NCBI GenBank assembly: GCA_903893215.1 | Contig: CAITLJ010000013.1 | Span: 17,920-81,919, forward strand | DNA from: an uncultured Ferrovum sp. | Lineage (GTDB): Bacteria > Pseudomonadota > Gammaproteobacteria > Burkholderiales > Ferrovaceae | Reading direction: 5' to 3' | DNA: 64,000 nucleotides | Shown: positions 47,604 to 55,640 of the stretch, piece after piece | Position numbering within the stretch: the first letter of the stretch is position 1 | Layout: every line of letters begins with the position of its first letter | Position numbers and translations under genes: made by a program | The notes under the pieces: generated by a model | Databases searched by the model: none | What the model was told of the DNA's origin: nothing | Seen by the model: only the letters and a program-made list of their open reading frames with translations

Positions 47604-48103
47604 GGCAGGATCAGCTGGACCTTCAGCTTGACGGTGCCGGGCTGATCGGCTGCATCGGCCTGCATCGCCTGCACGCGCACGCCGTTGTCGCGGCGCAGCC
47701 GGCCAAGCCAGTCCAGCACCTGATCGAAGCTGGCGTTGGCCATGGTAAATTCCAGCCGGCCTTCGCCGACGCTGCGGAAACTGTCCATGCCGGTGCGCAA
47801 GCCAGCGGTGCGGGCCGAGGCTTCGACGCTGGCCGCCGACATTGGCGCCACTGTGCTGCCGGCCGGATTGACATCGCCCACCTGCGCACGCAACTGCTGG
47901 GCTTCTGCTGCCTGCGCTTCCAGTTGCAGCGTGCTGCCGCGCAACAGCGGCAGACGCGCCCGCAGGGTGCGATGCTGATCGATCAAGGGCAGTACACCCA
48001 GGCTGAGCACCAGCAAGGCGGCCAGCGCCGCGCCACCGATCAGCAGGATGTGTCGGTCCCGTTCCGGACGTGCCTGCCACCAGGCCAACAGCTGGGCCTT
48101 CAT
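47600..48103 (-). CDS. gspM: type II secretion system protein M
   Basis: A 167-residue bitopic protein: WWQARPERDRHILLIGGAALAALLVLSLGVL gives the N-terminal cytosolic tail and one TM helix, followed by a coiled region (LRARLPLLRGSTLQLEAQAAEAQQL) and a ferredoxin-like periplasmic domain. GspM pairs with GspL in the inner-membrane assembly platform that positions GspE. Start ATG 48103 overlaps the gspL stop by four bases. Low family conservation, but the position and architecture fit well. Confidence 0.9.
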   Translation of the reverse strand: MKAQLLAWWQARPERDRHILLIGGAALAALLVLSLGVLPLIDQHRTLRARLPLLRGSTLQLEAQAAEAQQLRAQVGDVNPAGSTVAPMSAASVEASARTAGLRTGMDSFRSVGEGRLEFTMANASFDQVLDWLGRLRRDNGVRVQAMQADAADQPGTVKLKVQLILP

Positions 48104-49314
48104 GGCTTCACCTCACGCAACTGGGCCGCAATGTCGAGCGGGTCACCGCTCACATCCAGGGTGATCTGTCGTGCCGGTTCGGCAAGGCGGGCACGCAGTG
48201 CGCTGGCACAGACCTCGTCCGGGCAGTGCCACGTGAGGCGCAGCAGGCCTTCCTGAAAGTCGAGTTTACGCAAATGCGCGGTGGAGCCCTCCAGCACACC
48301 GCTGGTGCGGGCCAGCAGGCCGGGCAGTTCGCCGGCGCCACCCCCATTGGCGCGCGCGCGCAAGGCGTCGAGGCCACGCTGCATCTGCAGCGGCACATCG
48401 AGGATGGTGCGCGTTTGCGGAAAGGCACGGCGCAGCGCGGCTTCGCCACGTTGCTCCAGCGCATGTGCCTCGCGCGACCACAACCAGTCCTGCACGCTGA
48501 TCGCGGCGAGCCAGATCAGTGCAGAGGTCAGCAGCAGCCAGAGCGCTGGCCGGAAGGGATGCCATGGCGAGGCGGTACCACTGCGCCGTTGTGGCGTGAA
48601 GCGTCCCTGCAGCAGGTTGATGCCATCCAGTACCTGGGTTGGCCGGTCATAGGCCCAGGCCTCACCCTGCACCAGCGGCACCTCCAGGGTTTCCGACCAG
48701 TAGTCCATGTCGTCCGGCCGGCCAAAGCCCGGTCGTGTGCGCACGCGCAGCCGGGCTGGCCGCTGCTCGGGCGCACATTGTTCAAGCAAGCGGGTGAGCA
48801 TGCGCGGCGGGCCGCCATCGGGACGCTGGTCGAGCACCTGCACGCGCTGGCCGGGCAGCGCCAGCAGGGTCAGCCCGGCGCCCATCAGCAGCACCCATTC
48901 CTCGGCGGGCACGTGCGCCAGCATGGCTTCGGAATAGGCGCTCTGCACCTGCAGGCCGAGTTGTGCGGCGTGATGCAGGGCACGCTCCAGCCAGGCACGT
49001 TCAACTGCGGCCACGGCGGTCTGGCCGGCGCCATCCATCGGTCCTGCGGCGATGTGCATGCTGTCGGCGTCGCTGAGCAGGCGGTCTTCCAGTGCATAGG
49101 GCAGGGCTTCCTGCCAGCGCCCGCGGCGGGGCAGGTCGAGCACGGTCTGCACCACCTGTTCGCTGGGCAGTACCAGGCGGACTTCGCGTGCACCGGGCAG
49201 CGCACGACCATCGCCGATGCTGCCGAAGGTGCCGTCGTCGTGATACCAGGTCCAGGGCAGGGCGCTGGCATCGCCGTCCCAATGGTCAGGAATGTAGAGG
49301 CTGAGCAGGCTCAT
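48100..49314 (-). CDS. gspL: type II secretion system protein L
   Basis: A 404-residue protein. The N-terminal cytoplasmic actin-like domain (about 1-245) includes VRLVLPSEQVVQTVLDLP and YALEDRLLSDADSMHIA; a TM helix follows (LWLLLTSALIWLAAISVQ, about 258-275), then a periplasmic ferredoxin-like domain with FPQTRTILDVPLQMQRGLDALR. It recruits the ATPase GspE to the inner membrane and contacts GspM and pseudopilins. ATG 49314 gives the usual MSLLSLYIP beginning. The gap to gspK is 17 bases. Confidence 0.93.
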   Translation of the reverse strand: MSLLSLYIPDHWDGDASALPWTWYHDDGTFGSIGDGRALPGAREVRLVLPSEQVVQTVLDLPRRGRWQEALPYALEDRLLSDADSMHIAAGPMDGAGQTAVAAVERAWLERALHHAAQLGLQVQSAYSEAMLAHVPAEEWVLLMGAGLTLLALPGQRVQVLDQRPDGGPPRMLTRLLEQCAPEQRPARLRVRTRPGFGRPDDMDYWSETLEVPLVQGEAWAYDRPTQVLDGINLLQGRFTPQRRSGTASPWHPFRPALWLLLTSALIWLAAISVQDWLWSREAHALEQRGEAALRRAFPQTRTILDVPLQMQRGLDALRARANGGGAGELPGLLARTSGVLEGSTAHLRKLDFQEGLLRLTWHCPDEVCASALRARLAEPARQITLDVSGDPLDIAAQLREVKP

Positions 49315-49331
49315 GGAATGGGGTCGCAAGT

Positions 49332-50300
49332 TCAGAACAGGGTGCGTCGCTGCCACAGCAGCGTCGGAAAGCTGGCCGAAGCCTCGCGCCGCGCCAGCGC
49401 AGACAGCCCGTACTGTACCTGCCCGAAGGTGGCGTGCGCATCAATTTGAAAATAGCTGCTGGACACCGCCCAGTCCGTACCGAACTGTGCCGACACCTGC
49501 TGGCCGGTGGCGACTGTCTGCAGGCGCTTGGCGAGGGACGGCGGACCACGCGCGATCAGGTCGGCCTGGTTGGTGAAGGGGGCAACATCGCGCGCCGCCA
49601 CCAGTGCCTCCGCCTCGCCGTTACCGATGGTGAACAGCACGGCCAGCACCGGTGCGCTTGCGGTGTTGATGTTCACCGGTGTGTGGATCGGCAGTGCCGT
49701 CACGAATGGGCGCAAGGCCGCCAGCACCTCCGGGCTGATGCCACGCACCTGCAATAGCTCGTCGACATCATTGAGCGGACGGTTGGCGGCGCGTCGCGCC
49801 GGCGTCAGGGCCAGATAGGCAAGGTCCTCCGCGCCGCCGGGCAGGCTGGTCTGGTCATCCGCATCCACCCAGTCGGTGATCGTGTTGGCCAGCGTGGGAT
49901 CCAGATGCAGCTGCTGCAGCAGGTTCTGCAGCACCTGTGCGTCAAATGGGGTGTGACTGAGCCCGGCATTGTTCAGGTTGATGCGGCTTTCGGCGTCCGT
50001 CACCTGACCGGATACGTTGCCGCCCTCCACCGGGAAGGCAGGCAGCGACTGCGCCCAGGGCTCGCTCAAGGCGTCCACCGGGGTGGGTTTTGCTGCATCG
50101 CGCACGGCATCCTGCTGCAGTGCCCAGCGCCCGAAATCAATCCCGGCGCGCGCGGCTGCCCGGGCCTGGGTCAGGCCCTGCTGGTTGCCTGCCTCGCGCA
50201 GACGCAGGTTGGACTGGGTGCTGATGTAAACCGCCGTGGCCGTGGCCAACGCCACCAGCAGCAAGGCACTGATCAGGGCAACACCGCGCGCGCGTTGCAT
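49332..50300 (-). CDS. gspK: type II secretion system minor pseudopilin K
   Basis: A 322-residue pseudopilin. The short leader MQRARG precedes VALISALLLVALATATAVYISTQ, the class III prepilin cleavage and hydrophobic helix; as in other GspK proteins the +5 Glu is missing. The large globular domain carries ESRINLNN and a helix-hairpin-helix-like DVDELLQVRGIS, typical of GspK tip subunits. With GspI and GspJ it forms the pseudopilus tip. The start is directly after the gspJ stop. Confidence 0.94.
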   Translation of the reverse strand: MQRARGVALISALLLVALATATAVYISTQSNLRLREAGNQQGLTQARAAARAGIDFGRWALQQDAVRDAAKPTPVDALSEPWAQSLPAFPVEGGNVSGQVTDAESRINLNNAGLSHTPFDAQVLQNLLQQLHLDPTLANTITDWVDADDQTSLPGGAEDLAYLALTPARRAANRPLNDVDELLQVRGISPEVLAALRPFVTALPIHTPVNINTASAPVLAVLFTIGNGEAEALVAARDVAPFTNQADLIARGPPSLAKRLQTVATGQQVSAQFGTDWAVSSSYFQIDAHATFGQVQYGLSALARREASASFPTLLWQRRTLF

Positions 50301-50984
50301 CTAGGTGCCTGCCGGCAGGTCAAACAGGCGCATGACGCCGGGACCATGACTGAATTCCAGGGTGATCTCGACCGCACGTGGCAGGCCAGGATGGGCCGGC
50401 AGACGCCAGCGGGTGTCCCAGTCCTGATTGGCGCCGATCGGGCCAAGATAGCGCAGCGTGACGGTTTCGACACCATCGAGCACGTCGAGTACCTCGGGCT
50501 CGCTACGCGGACCCCGGTCCGGGCTGTCCCAGCGTAACCGCTGCAGGTGGTGATCGCGCACGCGCCAGCCAATCCGTTGCGGTGCGCCAGCCAGGCCGCC
50601 GGTGGCTGGCACGCCCACGCGGGTCCACGAGACCAGTGCATCCAGCGCCCCCCCGGCGTCGAGGTCGCCACGAAAGCCCTCTTCGGCGACACCAAAGTTG
50701 TCACGGGCGGGGCGGTTGATCGCACTGTCCAGGTCGCCATGCAGCAGGCTGAAGCAGTGTTCCAGTTCGCGCCAGTGCTGTTGTTCAGTCTGCAGATGCT
50801 GGCGGCCGTCGAGCAGGGCCGTCAGGCCGCGGTACCCGATCGCTGACGTGAGTGCAAACAGGGCGAGTGCCACCAGCGCTTCGATCAGCGTAAAGCCCGT
50901 CCCGGCGTGATTTCGCCGTCCCCGATCGAAGCGCGGTCCGCCCTGGTGCGGCGTGTACCGGCGAGAATGGGACCGGGCGCGCAT
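50301..50984 (-). CDS. gspJ: type II secretion system minor pseudopilin J
   Basis: A 227-residue pseudopilin with a 28-residue hydrophilic leader and the prepilin motif AGTGFTLIEALVALALFAL, where the cleavage is after Gly and Glu sits at +5. The C-terminal domain shows the GspJ-type DRGPRSEPEVLDVLDGVETVTLRYL. It forms the tip complex with GspI and GspK. The ATG 50984 overlaps the gspI stop (TGATG); longer frames within gspI are not supported. The leader is unusually long and basic (RARSHSRRYTPHQGGPRFDR). Confidence 0.93.
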   Translation of the reverse strand: MRARSHSRRYTPHQGGPRFDRGRRNHAGTGFTLIEALVALALFALTSAIGYRGLTALLDGRQHLQTEQQHWRELEHCFSLLHGDLDSAINRPARDNFGVAEEGFRGDLDAGGALDALVSWTRVGVPATGGLAGAPQRIGWRVRDHHLQRLRWDSPDRGPRSEPEVLDVLDGVETVTLRYLGPIGANQDWDTRWRLPAHPGLPRAVEITLEFSHGPGVMRLFDLPAGT

Positions 50985-51355
50985 CAGCCTGGATTGCGCA
51001 ACAGGAAAATCACCAGCTGCGCAGTCGTGTTGGCGTCGGGTTGGTCCAGATGCACCTGCACCTGCACCCGTCGAAACGGTGACTGTGGCAGGTCTTCGGC
51101 GGTCTCGGTCCACGCAAACGCCCGGCCGTTCTCGCTCGCCTTGCCTTCGCGCACACCCACGGGCGGCAGCACGCCGCGCGCCCGGAGCAGGGCCACATGG
51201 TCTTCGGCCACCCAGCGTGCAAGATTGCGCTCGGCCAGCGCGGTACTGACATCGGCTGCCTGACCCAGCGTGCGTACCCCGGCCGCCAGAGCCACCGCCA
51301 CCACGGCCAGCGCCACCAGCACCTCGAGCAGAGTGAAGCCGCGCGCCTTGATCAT
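50984..51355 (-). CDS. gspI: type II secretion system minor pseudopilin I
   Basis: A 123-residue pseudopilin with the short leader MIKARG and the cleavage region FTLLEVLVALAVVAVALAAG (Glu at +5). The globular C-terminal part (RVQVQVHLDQPDANTTAQLVIF) resembles GspI. It nucleates the tip with GspJ and GspK. Its ATG overlaps the gspH stop by four bases. Confidence 0.94.
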   Translation of the reverse strand: MIKARGFTLLEVLVALAVVAVALAAGVRTLGQAADVSTALAERNLARWVAEDHVALLRARGVLPPVGVREGKASENGRAFAWTETAEDLPQSPFRRVQVQVHLDQPDANTTAQLVIFLLRNPG

Positions 51356-51912
51356 GGGCCGCTGCCGTCGTTGAGGGTGTTCACGGCCACCCGGCCCAGC
51401 GCATCACCCTTGAGTTGCACCCGCGCGCGGCCGGCCTGCACCTCGATGCTGAACTCGGGCGCTGCCTGGCCGGGCAGGAATACCAGCCGGCGGGCGCTAT
51501 CGACCGCACTGCTGCCCTGCGCACCGGACACGCCGCTGGAACTGCTGTTGCCGCCATCGCCGGCTGCAAAAGCGAGTGCGCTCCAGTGCAGATCGCCGGG
51601 CAGTCCACGGACATGAAAGTCGGCATCGTTGTTGAGCGGCTGCCAGTGACCGGCTTCATCGAGGGTTTCGAAGCGGTCTCCCGCACCGTCGGGTCGCCAG
51701 GCCAGCGGGTGACCGCTGCTTTCGGTTTCGTCGCTGGCACGCTCCAGCAACAGGGCCGTGGCTTGCGCCTCGCGCCGCGCCAGTGCCAGTTCATCCGGTA
51801 GCAGACGCACGGCCACCAGCCCGAGCGCAATGCCGAAGATCACCAGGACCACCAGCAATTCGATCAGGGTGAAGCCCGGTTCACCTGGCTGCCGCGTGTG
51901 CAGCGGGCGCAT
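51352..51912 (-). CDS. gspH: type II secretion system minor pseudopilin H
   Basis: A 186-residue pseudopilin. The leader MRPLHTRQPGEPG precedes FTLIELLVVLVIFGIALGL (cleavage after Gly, Glu at +5). The C-terminal domain contains LVFLPGQAAPEFSIEVQAG, similar to the GspH domain. A Gly/Ser-rich loop (GDGGNSSSSGVSGAQGSSA) interrupts it. GspH links the major pseudopilus to the tip. ATG 51912 lies 16 bases downstream of the gspG stop. Confidence 0.93.
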   Translation of the reverse strand: MRPLHTRQPGEPGFTLIELLVVLVIFGIALGLVAVRLLPDELALARREAQATALLLERASDETESSGHPLAWRPDGAGDRFETLDEAGHWQPLNNDADFHVRGLPGDLHWSALAFAAGDGGNSSSSGVSGAQGSSAVDSARRLVFLPGQAAPEFSIEVQAGRARVQLKGDALGRVAVNTLNDGSGP

Positions 51913-51928
51913 GATGCTCAGTGCCCGT

Positions 51929-52408
51929 TCAGTTGTTCCAGTTGCCGATATCGGCATTTGGCCCGTCGCCACCAGCCACCCCGTCGGCACCATAGCTGAA
52001 TACGTCGACCTCGCCATGGATGCCCGGATTGAGGAACTGGTAATCATGACCCCAGGGGTCCTTCGGCAGGCGGTCAAGGTAGCCGCCCGCTTTCCAGTTG
52101 GCGGGCAGCGGCGCCACCGCCGGCTTGGTGACCAGTGCGTTCAGCCCCTGGTCGCTGGTGGGGTAGGCGTAATTGTCGAGTCGATACAGCTTGAGTGCCT
52201 GGACGATAGTGCCGATATCCTGGCGCGCTGCCACGGCGCGCGCCTCGTCCGGTCGCCCCATTACGCGCGGCACCACCAGGGCGGCCAGCACGCCCAGGAT
52301 CACGATCACCACCATGATTTCGATCAGCGTGAAACCGCCTGCGTTGCGGGTGCTGCCGGCCATGGGCAGGACCGGGCGGGGCTGGCGGGACAGGAAGCGG
52401 TGATGCAT
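51929..52408 (-). CDS. gspG: type II secretion system major pseudopilin G
   Basis: The major pseudopilin, 144 to 159 residues depending on the start. The core is RNAGG followed by FTLIEIMVVIVILGVLAALVVP, with the cleavage after Gly and Glu at +5; then SDQGLNALVTKP, GGYLDRLPKDPWGHDYQ and the C-terminal EVDVFSYGADGVAGGDGPNADIGNW, which contains the calcium-binding Asp cluster. ATG 52408 is used because a GAGAG site precedes it, giving a 25-residue leader; ATG 52363 gives a conventional 10-residue leader but lacks a site. It follows the subtilase gene by 11 bases. Confidence 0.95.
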   Translation of the reverse strand: MHHRFLSRQPRPVLPMAGSTRNAGGFTLIEIMVVIVILGVLAALVVPRVMGRPDEARAVAARQDIGTIVQALKLYRLDNYAYPTSDQGLNALVTKPAVAPLPANWKAGGYLDRLPKDPWGHDYQFLNPGIHGEVDVFSYGADGVAGGDGPNADIGNWNN

Positions 52409-52419
52409 GCCGGAAGCTC

Positions 52420-54348
52420 TCAATGCGATGAACGAATCGCCATTGTAGTCGCAAGCACGCCCAACCGGCGACGCACCGGCCTGGCGATCAGGAACAGCAC
52501 TGGCAGCAACGGCAGCAGCGGATCGACCGGCTGGTGCGCGCTGAAGCCGCATCCGCCGCCCCCTCCGCCTCCGCTCACTGCCGCCCCGCCGGTGCTGATG
52601 CCGCTGGCAGCAATGTTCGGGGTACTGCTGCCCGTCAGGGAGGGCGTGCCGGCTGAAGGGGCGCCCGCTGCCGCGGCCGGGGTGCTCAGCGCCAGCTGCA
52701 CGGCCGCATTCGCATCCAGCATGCCTGCACCGCAGACGCCTGCACTGCAATTGGAGCCGACCGGAAACGGCCGTGCCGAGGCCTGCAGCGTGTTCACCAC
52801 CTGGGCCGGGCTGAGCGAAGGGTTGGCCGACAGCATCAGCGACACCACCCCGCTCACCAGTCCCGTGGCCGGGCTGGTACCCACCACGTTCCACAGGCTG
52901 GTGTAATTGTTGCCCAGCGCTGTCGTGGTGCCGCTGTTGCCCAGCGCAAAGATCGCATCGCTGGCTGCCACCACGCAACCGCTGGCGCTGCCGTTGCTGC
53001 AGTCGCCTCCGGGTGCGGCCAGCGTCACCGCGCTGCCGAAATTGCTGAAGGCGGAGCGCTGGCCGGCCCGGTTGACGGCACCGACCACCACGGCGCCACG
53101 ACAGGAGGCCAATGCACCGGGAGCAGCGCCCTCATTGCCCGCCGCAACCACCACGGCCTTGACCGGTCCGTTGGGGGCCAGGATGGCATTCAGGGCGTCC
53201 TGCCAGCTGGGGCTGCACGCGCCGGTGGCGCCCAACGAGACATTCAGCACCTGCGCAGGGTTCGGGTTGCGGCTGATCCCCTGTGCCTGCAGGGCGGCGG
53301 TCTGCAGGCCAGCCGACCAATATGCCGCTTCGATGATGTCAGACAGGAAGGCACCGCCGCGCCCGGCCACCCGTACGGGCAGGATCTGGCTGTTCTGGTT
53401 GATGCCGTCGAATTGCAACGCGCTGTCCGTGCTGGCTGCGATGATCGAGGTCATTTCGGTGCCGTGCCAGTCGCTGCCCGTGTTGGCCGAACTGCCGAAC
53501 AGGCAGCCCGCGCTGGTGGCGCGCACGGCGGCATCGATCCAGTTGCCCGGATCCGTGGGGTCAGGTGCACGTCCGGCTTGCGGGCTGTTGGCGGTATTCG
53601 AGAACACATAACTGCCGCCCGGCGGCTGGCAACCGCTGCTGGCGTAATCGCTGTCAGCACCGGTGAAGTTGAAGCCAGTCAGGAAGCGGCCGCTCGGCAG
53701 ATAGCGGGTGCCGGCGCTGTTGGCACCGCCCAGGTCCGGGTGGGCGAGGATGCCGGTATCGAGTACGGCAATGGTCAACCCCGGCGAGCCGCCGTGGGAT
53801 GCGTTGATGGCACCCGCCAGACCGATCGCCGTCGGTTCGTTCCCGCTGGCGCTGCCGAGATACCACTGGCTGGCATAGCCCTGAAATCCGGTCGGGGTGC
53901 TTGCTGGCGCAAGGGGATTGAACAGCAGGCCCTGCGGCACCAGCAGCAGGTCAGGTTCGGCCGACAGTACGGCTGGATCCTGGCTGATGCTTTGTGCCAC
54001 GGCGCGCGCTGCGGTCGCAGTCAGTGCGACGGGCAGGTGCAGCACATGGCCGCCGGTGGACAGGCGGCGCTGTTCGATCAGTGCCAGACCGCTCAGTGCA
54101 CTGGCATGCGCGGCGAGGGCTCCGCTGCCCTCGGCGCGCAGCCGCACGATCAAGCGTTGCACGGTGGCGGTTTCGCCCGCCTGGGGCATGGCGGCCTGGC
54201 TGTCAGCAGCCAGCGGGATGGCGAACAGTGCGGTGACGGTCAGCAGGCCGCGCAGGCCGCCGGTCAGGCCATCCTGGCAGGTGCGACCGCCGTGGCTGGC
54301 GTCGCCTGGCGGGGGATGTCGCGCTGGAGTATGTGCGTGCTGATCCAC
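52420..54348 (-). CDS. S8-family (subtilisin-like) serine protease with C-terminal sorting tail
   Basis: A 642-residue exported protease inside the gsp run. GTG start, signal region GGLRGLLTVTALFAIPLAADSQA (about 30-52), an inhibitor-like propeptide (65-135), and the catalytic domain with Asp197 (AVLDTGI), His295 (DWHGTEMTS), Asn405 (AAGNEG oxyanion hole) and Ser492 (GTSPATG). The usual HGTH and GTSMAAP motifs are changed to HGTE and GTSPATG, but the triad is intact. The C-terminus is a poly-Gly stretch with CGFSAHQPVDP, a TM helix and a PVRRR cluster, the architecture of GlyGly/Cys-type CTERM sorting signals. It is a likely type II substrate. Confidence 0.9.
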   Translation of the reverse strand: MDQHAHTPARHPPPGDASHGGRTCQDGLTGGLRGLLTVTALFAIPLAADSQAAMPQAGETATVQRLIVRLRAEGSGALAAHASALSGLALIEQRRLSTGGHVLHLPVALTATAARAVAQSISQDPAVLSAEPDLLLVPQGLLFNPLAPASTPTGFQGYASQWYLGSASGNEPTAIGLAGAINASHGGSPGLTIAVLDTGILAHPDLGGANSAGTRYLPSGRFLTGFNFTGADSDYASSGCQPPGGSYVFSNTANSPQAGRAPDPTDPGNWIDAAVRATSAGCLFGSSANTGSDWHGTEMTSIIAASTDSALQFDGINQNSQILPVRVAGRGGAFLSDIIEAAYWSAGLQTAALQAQGISRNPNPAQVLNVSLGATGACSPSWQDALNAILAPNGPVKAVVVAAGNEGAAPGALASCRGAVVVGAVNRAGQRSAFSNFGSAVTLAAPGGDCSNGSASGCVVAASDAIFALGNSGTTTALGNNYTSLWNVVGTSPATGLVSGVVSLMLSANPSLSPAQVVNTLQASARPFPVGSNCSAGVCGAGMLDANAAVQLALSTPAAAAGAPSAGTPSLTGSSTPNIAASGISTGGAAVSGGGGGGGCGFSAHQPVDPLLPLLPVLFLIARPVRRRLGVLATTMAIRSSH

Positions 54349-54412
54349 AGGGATCCACCTCGAATTCGATTGAGATGGATCATTCCATACATCCAGTACA
54401 ACTCAAACAATT

Positions 54413-55639
54413 TTACTTAACTATCTGATTCAAATCAAATATTGGCAGAAGAACGGCGAGCACAATTAACAACACCATCGCGCCCATGGTCAGAATCAGC
54501 AGCGGTTCCATCAGGCTGGTCATGATGCTGACGCGGTTTTCCACTTCCTGCGCCTGAATCACCGCCACGCGCTCAAGCATGTGGTCCAGCGTGCCGCTGG
54601 ATTCACCACCGGCAATCAGGTGCACCATCACGGGTGGAAACATTCCGGTGGCCGCCAGCGCACGCGACAGGCTGGCTCCCTCGCGCACCTGACGTTCGGC
54701 ATCGATCAGCGCTTGACGCATTGGCAGGTTGCCGATCACCCCCACCCCTGCTGTCAGCGCGCTCAGCAGCGGCACCCGCGAACTGACCAGGATGGCGAGC
54801 GTGCTGGCCAGCCGCGCGGTATTGAGACCACGGATCAGCTTGCCGACGACCGGCACGCGCAGGAGCAATGCATCCCAGCGCCGACGCACCGTCGGTTGCC
54901 GCAATGCGCGCAGAAAGCTGACCACCGCACCGGCCAGTGCAAGCAGGACCAGCCATCCCCAGGCGCGTAGGAAGTCGCTCAGCGCGATCAGGATGCGGGT
55001 CAGGATTGGCAGGGTCTGATGGGTGCTGCGGAAGACCTGGACGACCTGGGGCACCACCCAGGTGAGCAGGCCAGTCACGACCAGGATCGCCACCAGGGTG
55101 ACGATCGCCGGATACACGAAAGCCAGCGTGACCTTGCTGCGTAGCGCCTGACGGTCTTCGGTGTATTCGGCCAGGCGCAGCATCACCTGTGGCAGCTGCC
55201 CGGAGGCCTCGCCAGCCGACACCAGGGTGCGATACAGCTCCGGAAAATCCTGCGGATGGCTGCCGAGCGCCTGCGCCACCGGATGGCCAGCGAGTACCTC
55301 GCCGCGCACGCCAGCCAGCACGCTGCGCACCGATTCGTTCTCGGCCTGTTCGATCAGGGCATTCAGGGTCTGCTCGATGGTCAGTCCTGCCCCCAGCAAG
55401 GTGGCAAACTGCCGGGTAAGCATCGCCAGATCGCTGCGACTGATGCTGCTGCGCAGGCGCAGACGCGCGCCGATGCTGAGCACGGCAGGATCGCCGCCAC
55501 CGGTGAGCACGTCGACGGTGAGTGGGTTCAGACCCTGTTCACGCAGTTGCGCACGTGCCTGCCGCGGGCTGTCGGACTCCAGCACACCGCGCTTGACGCG
55601 ACCCGTACTATCGAGCGCCTCGTAGCGAAAACCGGCCAT
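54413..55639 (-). CDS. gspF: type II secretion system inner-membrane protein F
   Basis: A 408-residue polytopic platform protein. Two repeated cytoplasmic helical domains (residues about 70-170 and 270-370) each begin with SDLAMLTRQFATLLGAGLTIEQ-like and LSALTAGVGVIGNLPMRQA-like segments, flanked by three TM helices (about 170-190, 225-245, 380-400). It binds GspE and GspL and is thought to transmit the ATPase rotation to the pseudopilus. Its stop is followed after 64 bases by the subtilase gene. Confidence 0.95.
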   Translation of the reverse strand: MAGFRYEALDSTGRVKRGVLESDSPRQARAQLREQGLNPLTVDVLTGGGDPAVLSIGARLRLRSSISRSDLAMLTRQFATLLGAGLTIEQTLNALIEQAENESVRSVLAGVRGEVLAGHPVAQALGSHPQDFPELYRTLVSAGEASGQLPQVMLRLAEYTEDRQALRSKVTLAFVYPAIVTLVAILVVTGLLTWVVPQVVQVFRSTHQTLPILTRILIALSDFLRAWGWLVLLALAGAVVSFLRALRQPTVRRRWDALLLRVPVVGKLIRGLNTARLASTLAILVSSRVPLLSALTAGVGVIGNLPMRQALIDAERQVREGASLSRALAATGMFPPVMVHLIAGGESSGTLDHMLERVAVIQAQEVENRVSIMTSLMEPLLILTMGAMVLLIVLAVLLPIFDLNQIVK

Positions 55640-55640
55640 G

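Noticed and set aside
48070..49449. 459-codon plus-strand frame opposite gspL and gspM
   Set aside because: Antisense shadow; the minus-strand frames have clear secretion-system features and coupled starts.
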